Made by a program: the position numbers and the translations under genes. From positions 434,001 to 498,000 of the forward strand of contig CBDFHF010000003.1 in NCBI GenBank assembly GCA_965247565.1: a DNA stretch of 64,000 nucleotides, in the 5' to 3' direction. Below are positions 26,574-35,541 of the stretch, piece by piece. A model generated the notes under the pieces. The model was not told where the DNA came from and made no database searches. It saw only the letters and a list, made by a program, of their open reading frames with translations. Origin of the DNA: CBDFHF01 sp965247565 (GTDB lineage: Bacteria; Pseudomonadota; Gammaproteobacteria; Methylococcales; Methylomonadaceae). How positions within the stretch are numbered: position 1 is the stretch's first letter; each line of letters starts with the position of its first letter.

Positions 26574-27893
26574 ATGGGTTTTACAACAGCACTAAGTGGT
26601 CTGAGTGCCGCTGCCAATAATTTGGCAACTACCGGCAATAACATTGCTAATGCCAATACCACCGGCTTTAAAAAGTCGCGTTCTGAGTTTGTTGACGTTT
26701 ACGCCAGTAGTATTGGTGGCGTGAGTAAAACGCAACCCGGTGCGGGTGTCAGAGTTTCTGAAGTGGCACAGCAATTTAAGCAAGGTAATTTGGATTTTAC
26801 TGAAAACAGTCTGGACTTAGCGGTCAGCGGTGAAGGTTTTTTTACCATGGCTAATGACCCAAAAGATATTAAATCTCTTGTTTATAGTCGCAATGGCGCC
26901 TTTAGAGTTAATAAAGATGGGTTGGTTACGAATACTCAAGGCCAAGCCTTGCTAGCTTATGCGCCCAACGGTGAAGCCGTCAGTGATGGTTTTAGTCAGG
27001 GAGTCTTAAAAACGGTATCACTTAATACGGGGGCGGGATTACCGGTTTCTACCTCCAATGTTGTTCAACAAGTTAACTTAAACAGTAATGATCAGGTGCC
27101 GCCGTCACCCACTTTTGATCCTTTAAATACCAATTCGTACACCAAGCAATCGTCCGTATCGGTTTATGATTCTTTAGGCGTGTCTCATACCTTGACCAGT
27201 TATTTTGTGGCAGGTCCTGTAACCGGTGGGGTTACCAGAGATTGGAAGGTTTACCACTATATGACTGATAATCCATTAATGCCCGTTCCATTGGATACAG
27301 GCGGCACAGCGCCGGTTATTGGTACACCACCAACCCCTGGAACTCCGGGAACACCGGCAACTTTAACGTTTGATTCCTCAGGTAAGCTGGTTACACCTGT
27401 CGATGGTCAAGTGCAATTAGCGTCTTATGCGACAGGTACCTCGGCGTTACCTGTCACTATTAAAATGGATTATTACAAATCTACACATTTGGCAGCGACC
27501 TTTAGTGTGGACGCGCTTAAGCAGAATGGTTTACCCGCGGGCCGGTTAACCGGTATCTCTATTGATAAGGAAGGGGTGATCTTTGCGCGCTTTAGTAATG
27601 GCGGTGCCAGTCCGCTGGGCAAAGTGGCTTTAACTCGCTTCCCTAATCCGCAAGGCTTGTCCAAGTTGGGCGATACCAATTGGGCGCAAAGTGCTGATTC
27701 CGGCGAGCCTATTCCAGGTGAAGCCGGTTCTGGTAACTTTGGTTTGATTAATTCTGGAGCACTGGAGCAATCCAACGTGGATTTATCGGCGCAATTGGTG
27801 AATCTGATTGTTGCTCAGCAAGCCTACCAAGCCAACTCGCAAACTATTTCCACCGAAAATAGGATTGTGGAAACTATTCTGAATATCCGTTAA
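26574..27893 (+). CDS. flgE: Flagellar hook protein FlgE
   Basis: Main subunit of the hook. 439 residues, within the variable family range. N-terminal GFTTALSGLSAAANNLATTGNNIANANTTGFKKSRSEF and C-terminal LSAQLVNLIVAQQAYQANSQTISTENRIVETIL form the conserved core. The variable middle carries a short Pro/Gly/Thr-rich segment (GTPPTPGTPGTP, about residues 252-263), likely a surface loop. Confidence 0.96.
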   Translation: MGFTTALSGLSAAANNLATTGNNIANANTTGFKKSRSEFVDVYASSIGGVSKTQPGAGVRVSEVAQQFKQGNLDFTENSLDLAVSGEGFFTMANDPKDIKSLVYSRNGAFRVNKDGLVTNTQGQALLAYAPNGEAVSDGFSQGVLKTVSLNTGAGLPVSTSNVVQQVNLNSNDQVPPSPTFDPLNTNSYTKQSSVSVYDSLGVSHTLTSYFVAGPVTGGVTRDWKVYHYMTDNPLMPVPLDTGGTAPVIGTPPTPGTPGTPATLTFDSSGKLVTPVDGQVQLASYATGTSALPVTIKMDYYKSTHLAATFSVDALKQNGLPAGRLTGISIDKEGVIFARFSNGGASPLGKVALTRFPNPQGLSKLGDTNWAQSADSGEPIPGEAGSGNFGLINSGALEQSNVDLSAQLVNLIVAQQAYQANSQTISTENRIVETILNIR

Positions 27894-27915
27894 GCATTAG
27901 CCGGGAGCAACGGTC

Positions 27916-28662
27916 ATGGATAAAAGTTTATACATTGCAATGAGTGGCGCCAAACAAACTTTATTGGCGCAAACCGCAAACGCCAATAATTTGGCGAACT
28001 CGCAAACTACCGGTTTTAAAAATGATTTGGAACAATTCCGTAGTCAACCGGTATTTGGCGCAGGCCATCCCAGCCGTGTATATGCCATGACCGAACGCCC
28101 TGGTACAGATCTGAGTGCCGGACCCATGCAAACCACTGGCAGAGATTTGGATGTGGCGATTAATGGTGAAGGCTATTTTGCGGTTAATAGTCCTGGTGGT
28201 AAAGAAGCGTACACCCGTGCAGGTGATCTGCATGTCAGTCCAGAAGGCTTATTGCAAACTGGAGCTGGATTACAAGTCTTAGGTCAGGACGGTCCGATTG
28301 CCATTCCGCCAGCCGAAAAACTGACTATCGGTAGCGATGGCACCATCAGCATCATTCCAATGGGAGCCAATAATGCGACCGCCACGGTTGTAGTTGACCG
28401 AATTAAGATGGTTAAGCCCGCCGTAGGCGAGTTAGAAAAGCTCAGCGATGGCTTGTTACATGCCAAAGAGGGAAAGCCGCCACTGGAAGCGAGTGCTGAT
28501 GTCAGTTTGGCGCAAGGCGTTTTGGAAGGCAGTAATGTGAATACTATTAATGCCATGGTGGATATGATTGAACTGGCTAAAAACTTTGAATTACAGACCA
28601 AAGTAATGAAAAACGCCGACGAAAATTCCAGCGTCAGCGCCAAGTTAATGCAGCTGGCATAA
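27916..28662 (+). CDS. flgF: Flagellar basal-body rod protein FlgF
   Basis: Rod subunit of 248 residues. N-terminus MDKSLYIAMSGAKQTLLAQTANANNLANSQTTGFKNDLEQF, GREVDVAINGEGYFAV-like central motif and C-terminal AMVDMIELAKNFELQTKVMKNADENSS are the FlgF pattern. It lies between flgE and flgG. Confidence 0.96.
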   Translation: MDKSLYIAMSGAKQTLLAQTANANNLANSQTTGFKNDLEQFRSQPVFGAGHPSRVYAMTERPGTDLSAGPMQTTGRDLDVAINGEGYFAVNSPGGKEAYTRAGDLHVSPEGLLQTGAGLQVLGQDGPIAIPPAEKLTIGSDGTISIIPMGANNATATVVVDRIKMVKPAVGELEKLSDGLLHAKEGKPPLEASADVSLAQGVLEGSNVNTINAMVDMIELAKNFELQTKVMKNADENSSVSAKLMQLA

Positions 28663-28713
28663 ACTCTGCTTTATATTTAGTAAAGACAATAACTTGGCTC
28701 TAAGGAGATTATC

Positions 28714-29502
28714 ATGACAGAACGCGCTTTATGGGTGGCTAAATCCGGACTGGATGCCCAACAAACACGTATGGCGGTTATCGCCAATAACTTGGCAAAC
28801 GTTAATACCACTGGATTTAAAAAATCCAGGCCGCTTTTTGAAGATTTGATTTATCAAAATATTCGGCAAGTCGGCGCCCAATCCACCCAAAATAACGTAC
28901 TGCCATCTGGCCTTCAGTTAGGTACGGGTGTTAGAACTGTTGCCACAGAAAAATTGCACACGCAGGGTAATATTCAACAAACCGAGAATTCACTTGACGT
29001 GGCAATCAATGGTCGCGGCTTTCTGCAAATTCAAATGCCCAATGGCGATATTAATTACACCCGAGATGGCTCGTTAAAACTGGATGCTACCGGGCAATTA
29101 GTGACTTCCGGCGGTTTGGTTTTAGAGCCAGCCATTACTGTGCCGCCAGATTCTGAGAGCGTAACTATTGGTCGTGACGGTACGGTTTCCGCTAAGCAAC
29201 CGGGTAATCCAACACCGGTGCAGTTAGGGCAAATTCAGACCGCCAATTTTGTTAATCCAACGGGCTTGGAGCCGGTTGGAGAAAATTTATTTAGAGAGTC
29301 TGTAGCCAGTGGCGCACCGCTGGTCGGTTCACCGGGTGAAAATGAATTTGGCCCATTACTGCAAGGCTCTTTGGAAACCTCGAATGTGAATGTGGTTGAA
29401 GAATTGGTGAATATGATTGAAACCCAGCGCGCTTATGAAATGAATTCAAAAGCCATTTCTACTACAGACCAAATGTTGTCCTTTATTACGCAACAATTAT
29501 AG
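28714..29502 (+). CDS. flgG: Flagellar distal rod protein FlgG
   Basis: Distal rod subunit of 262 residues, the standard length. ALWVAKSGLDAQQTRMAVIANNLANVNTTGFKKSRPLFEDLIYQ at the N-terminus and NVVEELVNMIETQRAYEMNSKAISTTDQMLSFITQQL at the C-terminus are diagnostic. A strong ribosome binding site (AAGGAGA) precedes the ATG. Confidence 0.97.
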   Translation: MTERALWVAKSGLDAQQTRMAVIANNLANVNTTGFKKSRPLFEDLIYQNIRQVGAQSTQNNVLPSGLQLGTGVRTVATEKLHTQGNIQQTENSLDVAINGRGFLQIQMPNGDINYTRDGSLKLDATGQLVTSGGLVLEPAITVPPDSESVTIGRDGTVSAKQPGNPTPVQLGQIQTANFVNPTGLEPVGENLFRESVASGAPLVGSPGENEFGPLLQGSLETSNVNVVEELVNMIETQRAYEMNSKAISTTDQMLSFITQQL

Positions 29503-29514
29503 TGGGCTGACGGC

Positions 29515-30189
29515 ATGAAACTGCATCATCTGATTGTTATCGCAGTTACCTTGCAGTTGTCGGTGGCTTGTACGCCGCTACCGCAAAGAGATCCCGCGTT
29601 CGCGCCGGTAGCTCCTGCCGATTTAAGACCGCCGGTGCAAAATTCCGGTTCTATTTATCAGTCCGGTTACGACATGCGTTTATTTGAAGATCAAACGGCA
29701 AAACGAGTCGGAGATATTTTAACGGTCACCTTAAACGAACAAACCAAAGCCAATAAAAACGAAGATTTGCAAACTCAAAAAGCAAACAACATGAAGGTGA
29801 ACGCGCCTAATATTTTAGGCATGAGCGCTGCAGCGTTGCTAGGACATGGTTTGGAAACAGAGATGGAAGCCACTAGAAAATTTAATGGGAATGGCGGATC
29901 CAATCAAAGTAATAGTTTGACGGGTGATATATCGGTAACGGTTATTGATGTTTTGCCCAATGGCAACTTGAGAGTACGCGGCGAAAAACGGGTGACTCTC
30001 AATCAAGGCGATGAATACATCCGTTTGTCAGGTATTGTCAGGCCGGTTGATATTACCGCCGGCAATATTATTCCTTCGGATAAAGTCGCTGACGCTACCA
30101 TCATGTATACCGGTGATGGCGCGGTGGCCGATGCCGGCAAAATGGGCTGGTTAGCCAGAATTATTCAAAGCGCCTGGTTTCCATTTTAA
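29515..30189 (+). CDS. flgH: Flagellar L-ring lipoprotein FlgH
   Basis: Outer-membrane L-ring subunit of 224 residues. Signal peptide with lipobox LSVAC (Cys19) and conserved DQTAKRVGDILTVTL and GNLRVRGEKRVTLNQGDEYIRLSGIVRP. Located between flgG and flgI with small gaps. Confidence 0.96.
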   Translation: MKLHHLIVIAVTLQLSVACTPLPQRDPAFAPVAPADLRPPVQNSGSIYQSGYDMRLFEDQTAKRVGDILTVTLNEQTKANKNEDLQTQKANNMKVNAPNILGMSAAALLGHGLETEMEATRKFNGNGGSNQSNSLTGDISVTVIDVLPNGNLRVRGEKRVTLNQGDEYIRLSGIVRPVDITAGNIIPSDKVADATIMYTGDGAVADAGKMGWLARIIQSAWFPF

Positions 30190-30191
30190 CT

Positions 30192-31304
30192 ATGAGCAAA
30201 ACAGTGATAAACACTCAAACCATCTTGGCTCTATTTTTGCTGGCTATAGGTTCAATGGCGCCTGCTAAGGCAGAGCGCATTAAAGACATCGCTTCTATTC
30301 AAGGCGTGCGCAGCAATCAATTGGTTGGCTACGGTTTAGTGGTGGGATTGGACAAATCGGGCGATAAAACCCAGTTTACCGGACAAAGCATGCGTAGCAT
30401 GTTGACCCGTTTAGGTTTAACACTGCCACCTGGGGTTGATCCCAAAGCAAAAAATGTGGCTGCTGTGGCTATCTCGGCAGAGCTACCGGCTTTTGCCAAA
30501 CCGGGCCAGCAAATTGATATAACGGTTTCTTCAATTGGTGATGCCAAAAGTTTAAAAGGCGGGACTTTGTTAATGAGTCCCCTAAAAGGGGCCGATAATC
30601 AGGTCTATGCTGTCGCCCAAGGTAATCTGGTGGTAGGCGGATTGAGTGCTTCGGGTAAGGACGGCTCTAGTATTACCGTTAATAACCCCAGTGTCGGCCG
30701 GGTACCCAATGGAGCGACCGTAGAGCGCACGGTTAGCACTCCGTTTGCAGAAGGTGATGCCTTAATTTTTAACTTGCATAGTTCAGATTTTACAACCGCT
30801 ACGCGTATGGCTGAGTCCATCAATAGTGTACTGGGACCGAATACCGCTAAACCGCTGGACGCAACCTCAGTCAGAGTGAGTGCGCCACTGGATGCCGGGC
30901 AAAAAGTTACGTTTGCGTCGATGGTTGAAAACATGGAAGTGTCGCCTGACGATGCGCCTGCAAAAATTATTATTAATTCACGCACTGGCACGGTGGTGAT
31001 CAACAGCAAAGTAAAAGTGCAACCGGCTGCGGTATCGCATGGCAGTTTAACAGTCACTATCAGCGAAGATCCACAGGTCAGCCAACCCGCACCACTATCC
31101 GGTGGCCAAACTGCGGTGACTCCACAATCCAGCGTTAAAGTGGAAGAGGAGAAAAAACGTATGTTTGTGTTTAAGCCAGGTGTGTCTCTGGATGAAATTG
31201 TTAAAGCAGTCAATGATGTCGGCGCTGCGCCTAGCGATTTAGTGGCTATCTTGGAAGCCCTGAAGTCCGCTGGTGCATTGCGCGCGGAGTTAATTGTTAT
31301 CTAA
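30192..31304 (+). CDS. flgI: Flagellar P-ring protein FlgI
   Basis: Periplasmic P-ring subunit of 370 residues. Sec signal peptide (LLAIGSMAPAKA) precedes ERIKDIASIQGVRSNQLVGYGLVVGLDKSGD, the family signature; the C-terminus LEALKSAGALRAELIVI is also conserved. Needs FlgA, encoded separately at 49 kb, as assembly chaperone. Confidence 0.97.
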   Translation: MSKTVINTQTILALFLLAIGSMAPAKAERIKDIASIQGVRSNQLVGYGLVVGLDKSGDKTQFTGQSMRSMLTRLGLTLPPGVDPKAKNVAAVAISAELPAFAKPGQQIDITVSSIGDAKSLKGGTLLMSPLKGADNQVYAVAQGNLVVGGLSASGKDGSSITVNNPSVGRVPNGATVERTVSTPFAEGDALIFNLHSSDFTTATRMAESINSVLGPNTAKPLDATSVRVSAPLDAGQKVTFASMVENMEVSPDDAPAKIIINSRTGTVVINSKVKVQPAAVSHGSLTVTISEDPQVSQPAPLSGGQTAVTPQSSVKVEEEKKRMFVFKPGVSLDEIVKAVNDVGAAPSDLVAILEALKSAGALRAELIVI

Positions 31305-31316
31305 ACGGAGGCGGTT

Positions 31317-32363
31317 ATGCTTAAAGCCCAGAGTGCTGATGTTTATACCGATTTTAATGGTTTAGCTAAACTAAAAACCCAGGCCAAACAAGCTTCGCCG
31401 GAAGCGTTGCGGGAAGTAGCCAAACAGTTTGAATCGATATTCGTTAACAACGTACTGAAAAGCATGCGCGAAGCAAAGCTGGCTGACGGTGCCATGGATA
31501 ATGATCAAAGTAAGTTTTTTACTGATATGTACGACCAGCAACTGGCGGTGCATTTATCAGGAAAACCGGGTGTCGGATTAGCGGATTTGATTGTCAAACA
31601 ATTGGGTGGCAAAGAGGAATCCAAGGATAACGAAAAAATGGGCGTGGATGATTATCTGAATAGATCGGTAGGATCCTCTAAAAATACTCCAGTAAGTAAC
31701 CACGCCGCCGCGCATTTACAAGCCATCGCTCAGGCCGGTCTCGAACGTACACAGCCATTGACTCGTATTACTGAGGATGGCGTTACGATCAATAACTTTG
31801 TCGATAATAGAACGCCGACCAGAACCTTAACTGAGATTCCATTCAAGTCTGGGCCTAATCAGCCGATAACTTCAGCAGAAGATTTTGTCAGGCAGTTACA
31901 GCCTTACGCCGAACAAGCGGCTAAAGAATTAGGCGTAGACCCTAAAGCATTATTGGCACAGGCGGCGTTAGAAAGCGGTTGGGGTAAATCATTAATTAAG
32001 AATGCCAACGGCAGCAACAGTCATAACTTGTTTAACATAAAAGCAGATCGATCTTGGCAGGGAAGGCAGGCACGAGTGGCCACCTTGGAATTCGAGCAAG
32101 GCGTGGCAAAAAAAGTGCAGGCTGGTTTTAGATCTTACGACTCGTTTGCAGAAAGTTTTCAGGATTACGTGGGTTTTATTAAAAGTAACCCCCGTTATGG
32201 CGAAGCTTTAAAACAAGCGGGAAATGCGGAAAATTATTTACGTAAATTGCAACAAGCGGGTTATGCCACCGACCCTAATTACGCGGCTAAAGTGATGAAG
32301 ATTTATAACGGCAATACCCTGGCCAGCGCAGAACCGGATGTTTTGACTGCCATGAACAATTAG
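31317..32363 (+). CDS. flgJ: Flagellar peptidoglycan hydrolase / rod-assembly protein FlgJ
   Basis: 348-residue two-domain protein. Residues about 25-100 form the rod-capping domain (VAKQFESIFVNNVLKSMREAK...FTDMYDQQLAVHLS). Residues about 180-340 form a beta-N-acetylglucosaminidase domain (LLAQAALESGWGKSLI with catalytic Glu; HNLFNIKADRSWQG) that opens the peptidoglycan for the rod. The dual-domain form is typical of gammaproteobacteria. Confidence 0.95.
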   Translation: MLKAQSADVYTDFNGLAKLKTQAKQASPEALREVAKQFESIFVNNVLKSMREAKLADGAMDNDQSKFFTDMYDQQLAVHLSGKPGVGLADLIVKQLGGKEESKDNEKMGVDDYLNRSVGSSKNTPVSNHAAAHLQAIAQAGLERTQPLTRITEDGVTINNFVDNRTPTRTLTEIPFKSGPNQPITSAEDFVRQLQPYAEQAAKELGVDPKALLAQAALESGWGKSLIKNANGSNSHNLFNIKADRSWQGRQARVATLEFEQGVAKKVQAGFRSYDSFAESFQDYVGFIKSNPRYGEALKQAGNAENYLRKLQQAGYATDPNYAAKVMKIYNGNTLASAEPDVLTAMNN

Positions 32364-32403
32364 GGCGTGGACACATGAATAGATATCCTTACAGGAGATT
32401 ATT

Positions 32404-34020
32404 TTGAGTAGTATTTTAGGGACTTCATTATCCGGGTTGATGGCTGCGCAGCGTTCTCTGGAAACCACCAGTCACAATATTGCCAATGCCAATACTGAAG
32501 GATATAGCCGCCAAAGCGTGGATTTAAGAACCCGAGATCCCGCGTTTACCGGATCCGGTTACATTGGGCAGGGTGTTGAAGCCAGACAAGTGTCCCGTAG
32601 TTATGATCAATTCATAACGGCACAACTTACTTCAAGCACGTCTGTTTATGCAGAATCAAATACCTTGGCAACGCTAGCTTCCCAAGTCGATGGGATTCTC
32701 TCTAATGAAAAAACTGGCATAGGTCCTGCCTTCATTTCATTTTTTAAGGCTGTGAATGAGGTAGCAGATGATCCCTCATCGATACCAACTCGCCAAGTTT
32801 TGGTCTCTGAGGCTGAATCTCTGTCGTCTCAGTTAAATACTAACGCTGCTCAGCTGGAAGGTTTCCGCGCACATGCGAATAATCAAATGCAGGCCATGAT
32901 TGAAGATATAAATAGCTATGCCAATAGCGTGGCCGAGTTAAATGACAAAATCATGATTGAAACCGGTCTTGCCACCTCAAAGCAAATTCCTAATGATCTG
33001 CTAGACCAAAGAGATGCACTGATTGCTAAAATTGCCGAAAAAGTTAGTGTGTCTGTTATCAATCAGAATGATGGCTCACAAACCGTTTTTATAGGTAATG
33101 GCCAAGCGTTGGTGTTAAATGGCAAAGCCGGGCAGTTATCGCTATCAGGTTCAGCTGCTGATCTAACTCATAAAGATGTACTAATAAACGGACAAAATAT
33201 CACTGGGCAGATTAGCGGCGGTCAATTGTCCGGAGCACTGAGATTTCGGGATGAAGTACTGGACCCAGCACAGCAGCAATTTGGCTTGTTGGCAGCTGGT
33301 TTTGCGGTAGCATTCGATGACTTACATAGCAACGGGTTTGATTTAAATGGAAATACCGGCCAAAAAATGTTCGATTTGGGGGCTTTACCAGTTACGCCAA
33401 GCCCCACTAATGTCGGAACTGCGACAGCAACTTATGATCCCGCTAATATCGGGCAACTAATGGCTAGCGACTATTCCCTTACCTATGATGGCACTACTTT
33501 TTCCTTAAAAAGGTTGAGTGATGACTCAGTAACCACGTTTGTCGGGTCACCGATCGTAGGACCTGGTTTCCAGATAAATGTCGCTGGCGCAGTAGCAAAT
33601 GATAGCTTTTTGATTCGGCCCACATTTAAAGCGGCCAATAATATTAAAGTATCAACCACCGACCCGGTAAAAATCGCCGCAGCAGTGACAGCGGGTGCAC
33701 CGGGCGATAATAGAAAAGCTCGAGAATTGGCCGCTCTGGAAAAATCGCCAATGTTGATGGGCGGTAAATCTACGTTTAGCGATGTCAATGGACAGTTGGT
33801 AACTCAAGTCGGCACGTTAACTCACGCAGCCAATGCTAATAGTGCTGCTCATAAGGTGTTGTTAAATCAGGCTACACAAACTAGAGAAAATCTGGCTGGT
33901 GTAAGTTTGGACGAGGAAGCGGCTAATTTAATTAAATTTCAAAATTCTTATCAGGCTTCCGCTAAAGCCGTTTCAATCGCTAGTTCGTTATTCGATAGCT
34001 TAATTAGCGCCGTCAGGTAA
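32404..34020 (+). CDS. flgK: Flagellar hook-filament junction protein FlgK (HAP1)
   Basis: 538 residues from a TTG start placed 6 nt after AGGAGA. N-terminus SSILGTSLSGLMAAQRSLETTSHNIANANTEGYSRQSVDL and C-terminus GVSLDEEAANLIKFQNSYQASAKAVSIASSLFDSLISAVR are the conserved HAP1 core. It forms the first junction zone between hook and filament. flgL follows after 11 nt. Confidence 0.96.
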   Translation: MSSILGTSLSGLMAAQRSLETTSHNIANANTEGYSRQSVDLRTRDPAFTGSGYIGQGVEARQVSRSYDQFITAQLTSSTSVYAESNTLATLASQVDGILSNEKTGIGPAFISFFKAVNEVADDPSSIPTRQVLVSEAESLSSQLNTNAAQLEGFRAHANNQMQAMIEDINSYANSVAELNDKIMIETGLATSKQIPNDLLDQRDALIAKIAEKVSVSVINQNDGSQTVFIGNGQALVLNGKAGQLSLSGSAADLTHKDVLINGQNITGQISGGQLSGALRFRDEVLDPAQQQFGLLAAGFAVAFDDLHSNGFDLNGNTGQKMFDLGALPVTPSPTNVGTATATYDPANIGQLMASDYSLTYDGTTFSLKRLSDDSVTTFVGSPIVGPGFQINVAGAVANDSFLIRPTFKAANNIKVSTTDPVKIAAAVTAGAPGDNRKARELAALEKSPMLMGGKSTFSDVNGQLVTQVGTLTHAANANSAAHKVLLNQATQTRENLAGVSLDEEAANLIKFQNSYQASAKAVSIASSLFDSLISAVR

Positions 34021-34031
34021 AGGAGTTATTT

Positions 34032-34946
34032 ATGCGTATTTCAAGCTCATGGGCTAATCAATCCGGCATTAATGCCATTGTTGAACAGCAATCGCAGTTA
34101 AATCGGTTACAGATGCAATTGAACTCTAACAAGAGGATTTTGAGCGCGGCTGATGACCCTTCCGGGTCCGCTCGAGTAATTGATCTAAACCAGACATTGG
34201 AACAGACCGAACAATATCAAAAAAATATTCAGTCTGCCAAGCAAAGGCTTGATTTAAGTGACGGTATTGTCAGTAACGTCGTAGATGTTTTGCAGAAAGT
34301 TAAAGAATTGGGTATTTCATCGTTAAACGCAACTAAGTCTGCCAGTGACAGAATAGCTATTGCTGAAGAAATGGAGTCATTGAATACACATTTGCTTGGG
34401 CTCGCCAATACCCGAAATGCTAATGGTGAATACATGTTTTCTGGTTTTAAAACTAATACCCCTGCATTTAGCAAAGCGGTAACACCGGGTGGGTATACTT
34501 ATAACGGTGATTTAAATCGGCGTGAGATTCAAATCAGTACTGACCGAAGCGTTGCCGATGGCGATCCAGCTGTTAAAATTTTTGGTATCCCCAGCGGTTT
34601 TCCTGGAGTGCCGGGCAGTAGCGCTAATGTTTTTGAAGCCATCGACAAATTTGTTGCCGACTTAAGAAGTAACACCCCTAATACGGCATCGTTGGGTGAT
34701 TTAAACACGGCGTTCGATAACGTGCAAACCATTCAAGCATCCATTGGTGTCCGTTTAAGCGCCTTGGACTCTCAGGAAGACAGCAATGCCAATTATAAGT
34801 TAGATATGAAAACGGTATTATCGCAAACCGAGGATTTGGATTATGCCGAAGCGTTCAACCAATACAGCCAACAGTCAGTAACCTTACAGGCTGCGCAGCA
34901 AGCGTACACACAAGTAAAAAAGTTAACGCTATTTAATTATTTGTAA
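34032..34946 (+). CDS. flgL: Flagellar hook-filament junction protein FlgL (HAP3)
   Basis: 304 residues, flagellin-like. N-terminal RISSSWANQSGINAIVEQQSQLNRLQMQLNSNKRILSAADDPSGSARVIDL and C-terminal DYAEAFNQYSQQSVTLQAAQQAYTQVKKLTLFNYL are the HAP3 termini. Last gene of the flg operon, followed by a hairpin. No flagellin gene follows within the window. Confidence 0.95.
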   Translation: MRISSSWANQSGINAIVEQQSQLNRLQMQLNSNKRILSAADDPSGSARVIDLNQTLEQTEQYQKNIQSAKQRLDLSDGIVSNVVDVLQKVKELGISSLNATKSASDRIAIAEEMESLNTHLLGLANTRNANGEYMFSGFKTNTPAFSKAVTPGGYTYNGDLNRREIQISTDRSVADGDPAVKIFGIPSGFPGVPGSSANVFEAIDKFVADLRSNTPNTASLGDLNTAFDNVQTIQASIGVRLSALDSQEDSNANYKLDMKTVLSQTEDLDYAEAFNQYSQQSVTLQAAQQAYTQVKKLTLFNYL

Positions 34947-34954
34947 TGTTAAAG

Positions 34955-34993
34955 CTGGGTAAAGGTAATCAGCAGATTTAAGCCCTTACCCAG
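34955..34993 (+). terminator. Hairpin after flgL
   Basis: Near-perfect 11-bp arms CTGGGTAAAGG (34955-34965) and CCCTTACCCAG (34983-34993), 9 nt after the flgL stop and in the convergent gap with the small secreted-protein gene. No clear T-tract, but the stem is strong. Confidence 0.5.
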
Positions 34994-35003
34994 AATATTT
35001 AGA

Positions 35004-35246
35004 TTACGGATAAATCACTCTCGGTTGAAAGTTGGCTGCCGGGTATTTCGGATCAAATTCAGCTTTTTCAGCCTCCGGTGTTGCGTTCTTGCATTTCGTA
35101 TCAGCCGATTTCACGGCTTCTTTATCAGTATAGATAACTTTCGGTTGAAAGTTGGCAGCAGGGTATTGGTCGTCACTGCCTGCAACAACATTCAATGAGA
35201 GCAGTGTGATAACGGCTGTTAGTCCTAAGATAATCGTTTTTTTCAT
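35004..35246 (-). CDS. Small secreted protein with duplicated YPAANFQP motif
   Basis: 80 residues. Sec signal peptide (KKTIILGLTAVITLLSLNVVA) with cleavage around residue 22, leaving a mature chain of about 58 residues. The motif YPAANFQPKVIY occurs right after the signal and again at the C-terminus as YPAANFQPRVIY, separated by a charged linker containing one Cys. I do not know the function. It is a single gene convergent to flgL. Short exported proteins of this kind are seen in methanotroph genomes (recollection, not checked). Confidence 0.75.
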   Translation of the reverse strand: MKKTIILGLTAVITLLSLNVVAGSDDQYPAANFQPKVIYTDKEAVKSADTKCKNATPEAEKAEFDPKYPAANFQPRVIYP

Positions 35247-35541
35247 AGTCTAAACCTTAAGTAGTTGAAGAATAAGGCCGTTGTGTGCAGCAAAATACAC
35301 TTGGCGCCAGAAGTATCAGGTATTTTTCCCGGTTGTGCAAGCCTGTTCTGACTTGACGCATCCCTTTAGATAAATACCTATTAAGCTGAAAATGGAAGTC
35401 TAATTTTTCTGACTTCTGTCGAAGAAAATGTTGGCCACTCTCCAATAGAAAGCCATTATTGTGGATTTGTGAAGTGCCCGACAGAATAAGCCATTTTAGC
35501 TGACTATGCTTGTCCTCAAGATACAGCTTTGAGGCTTCAAT

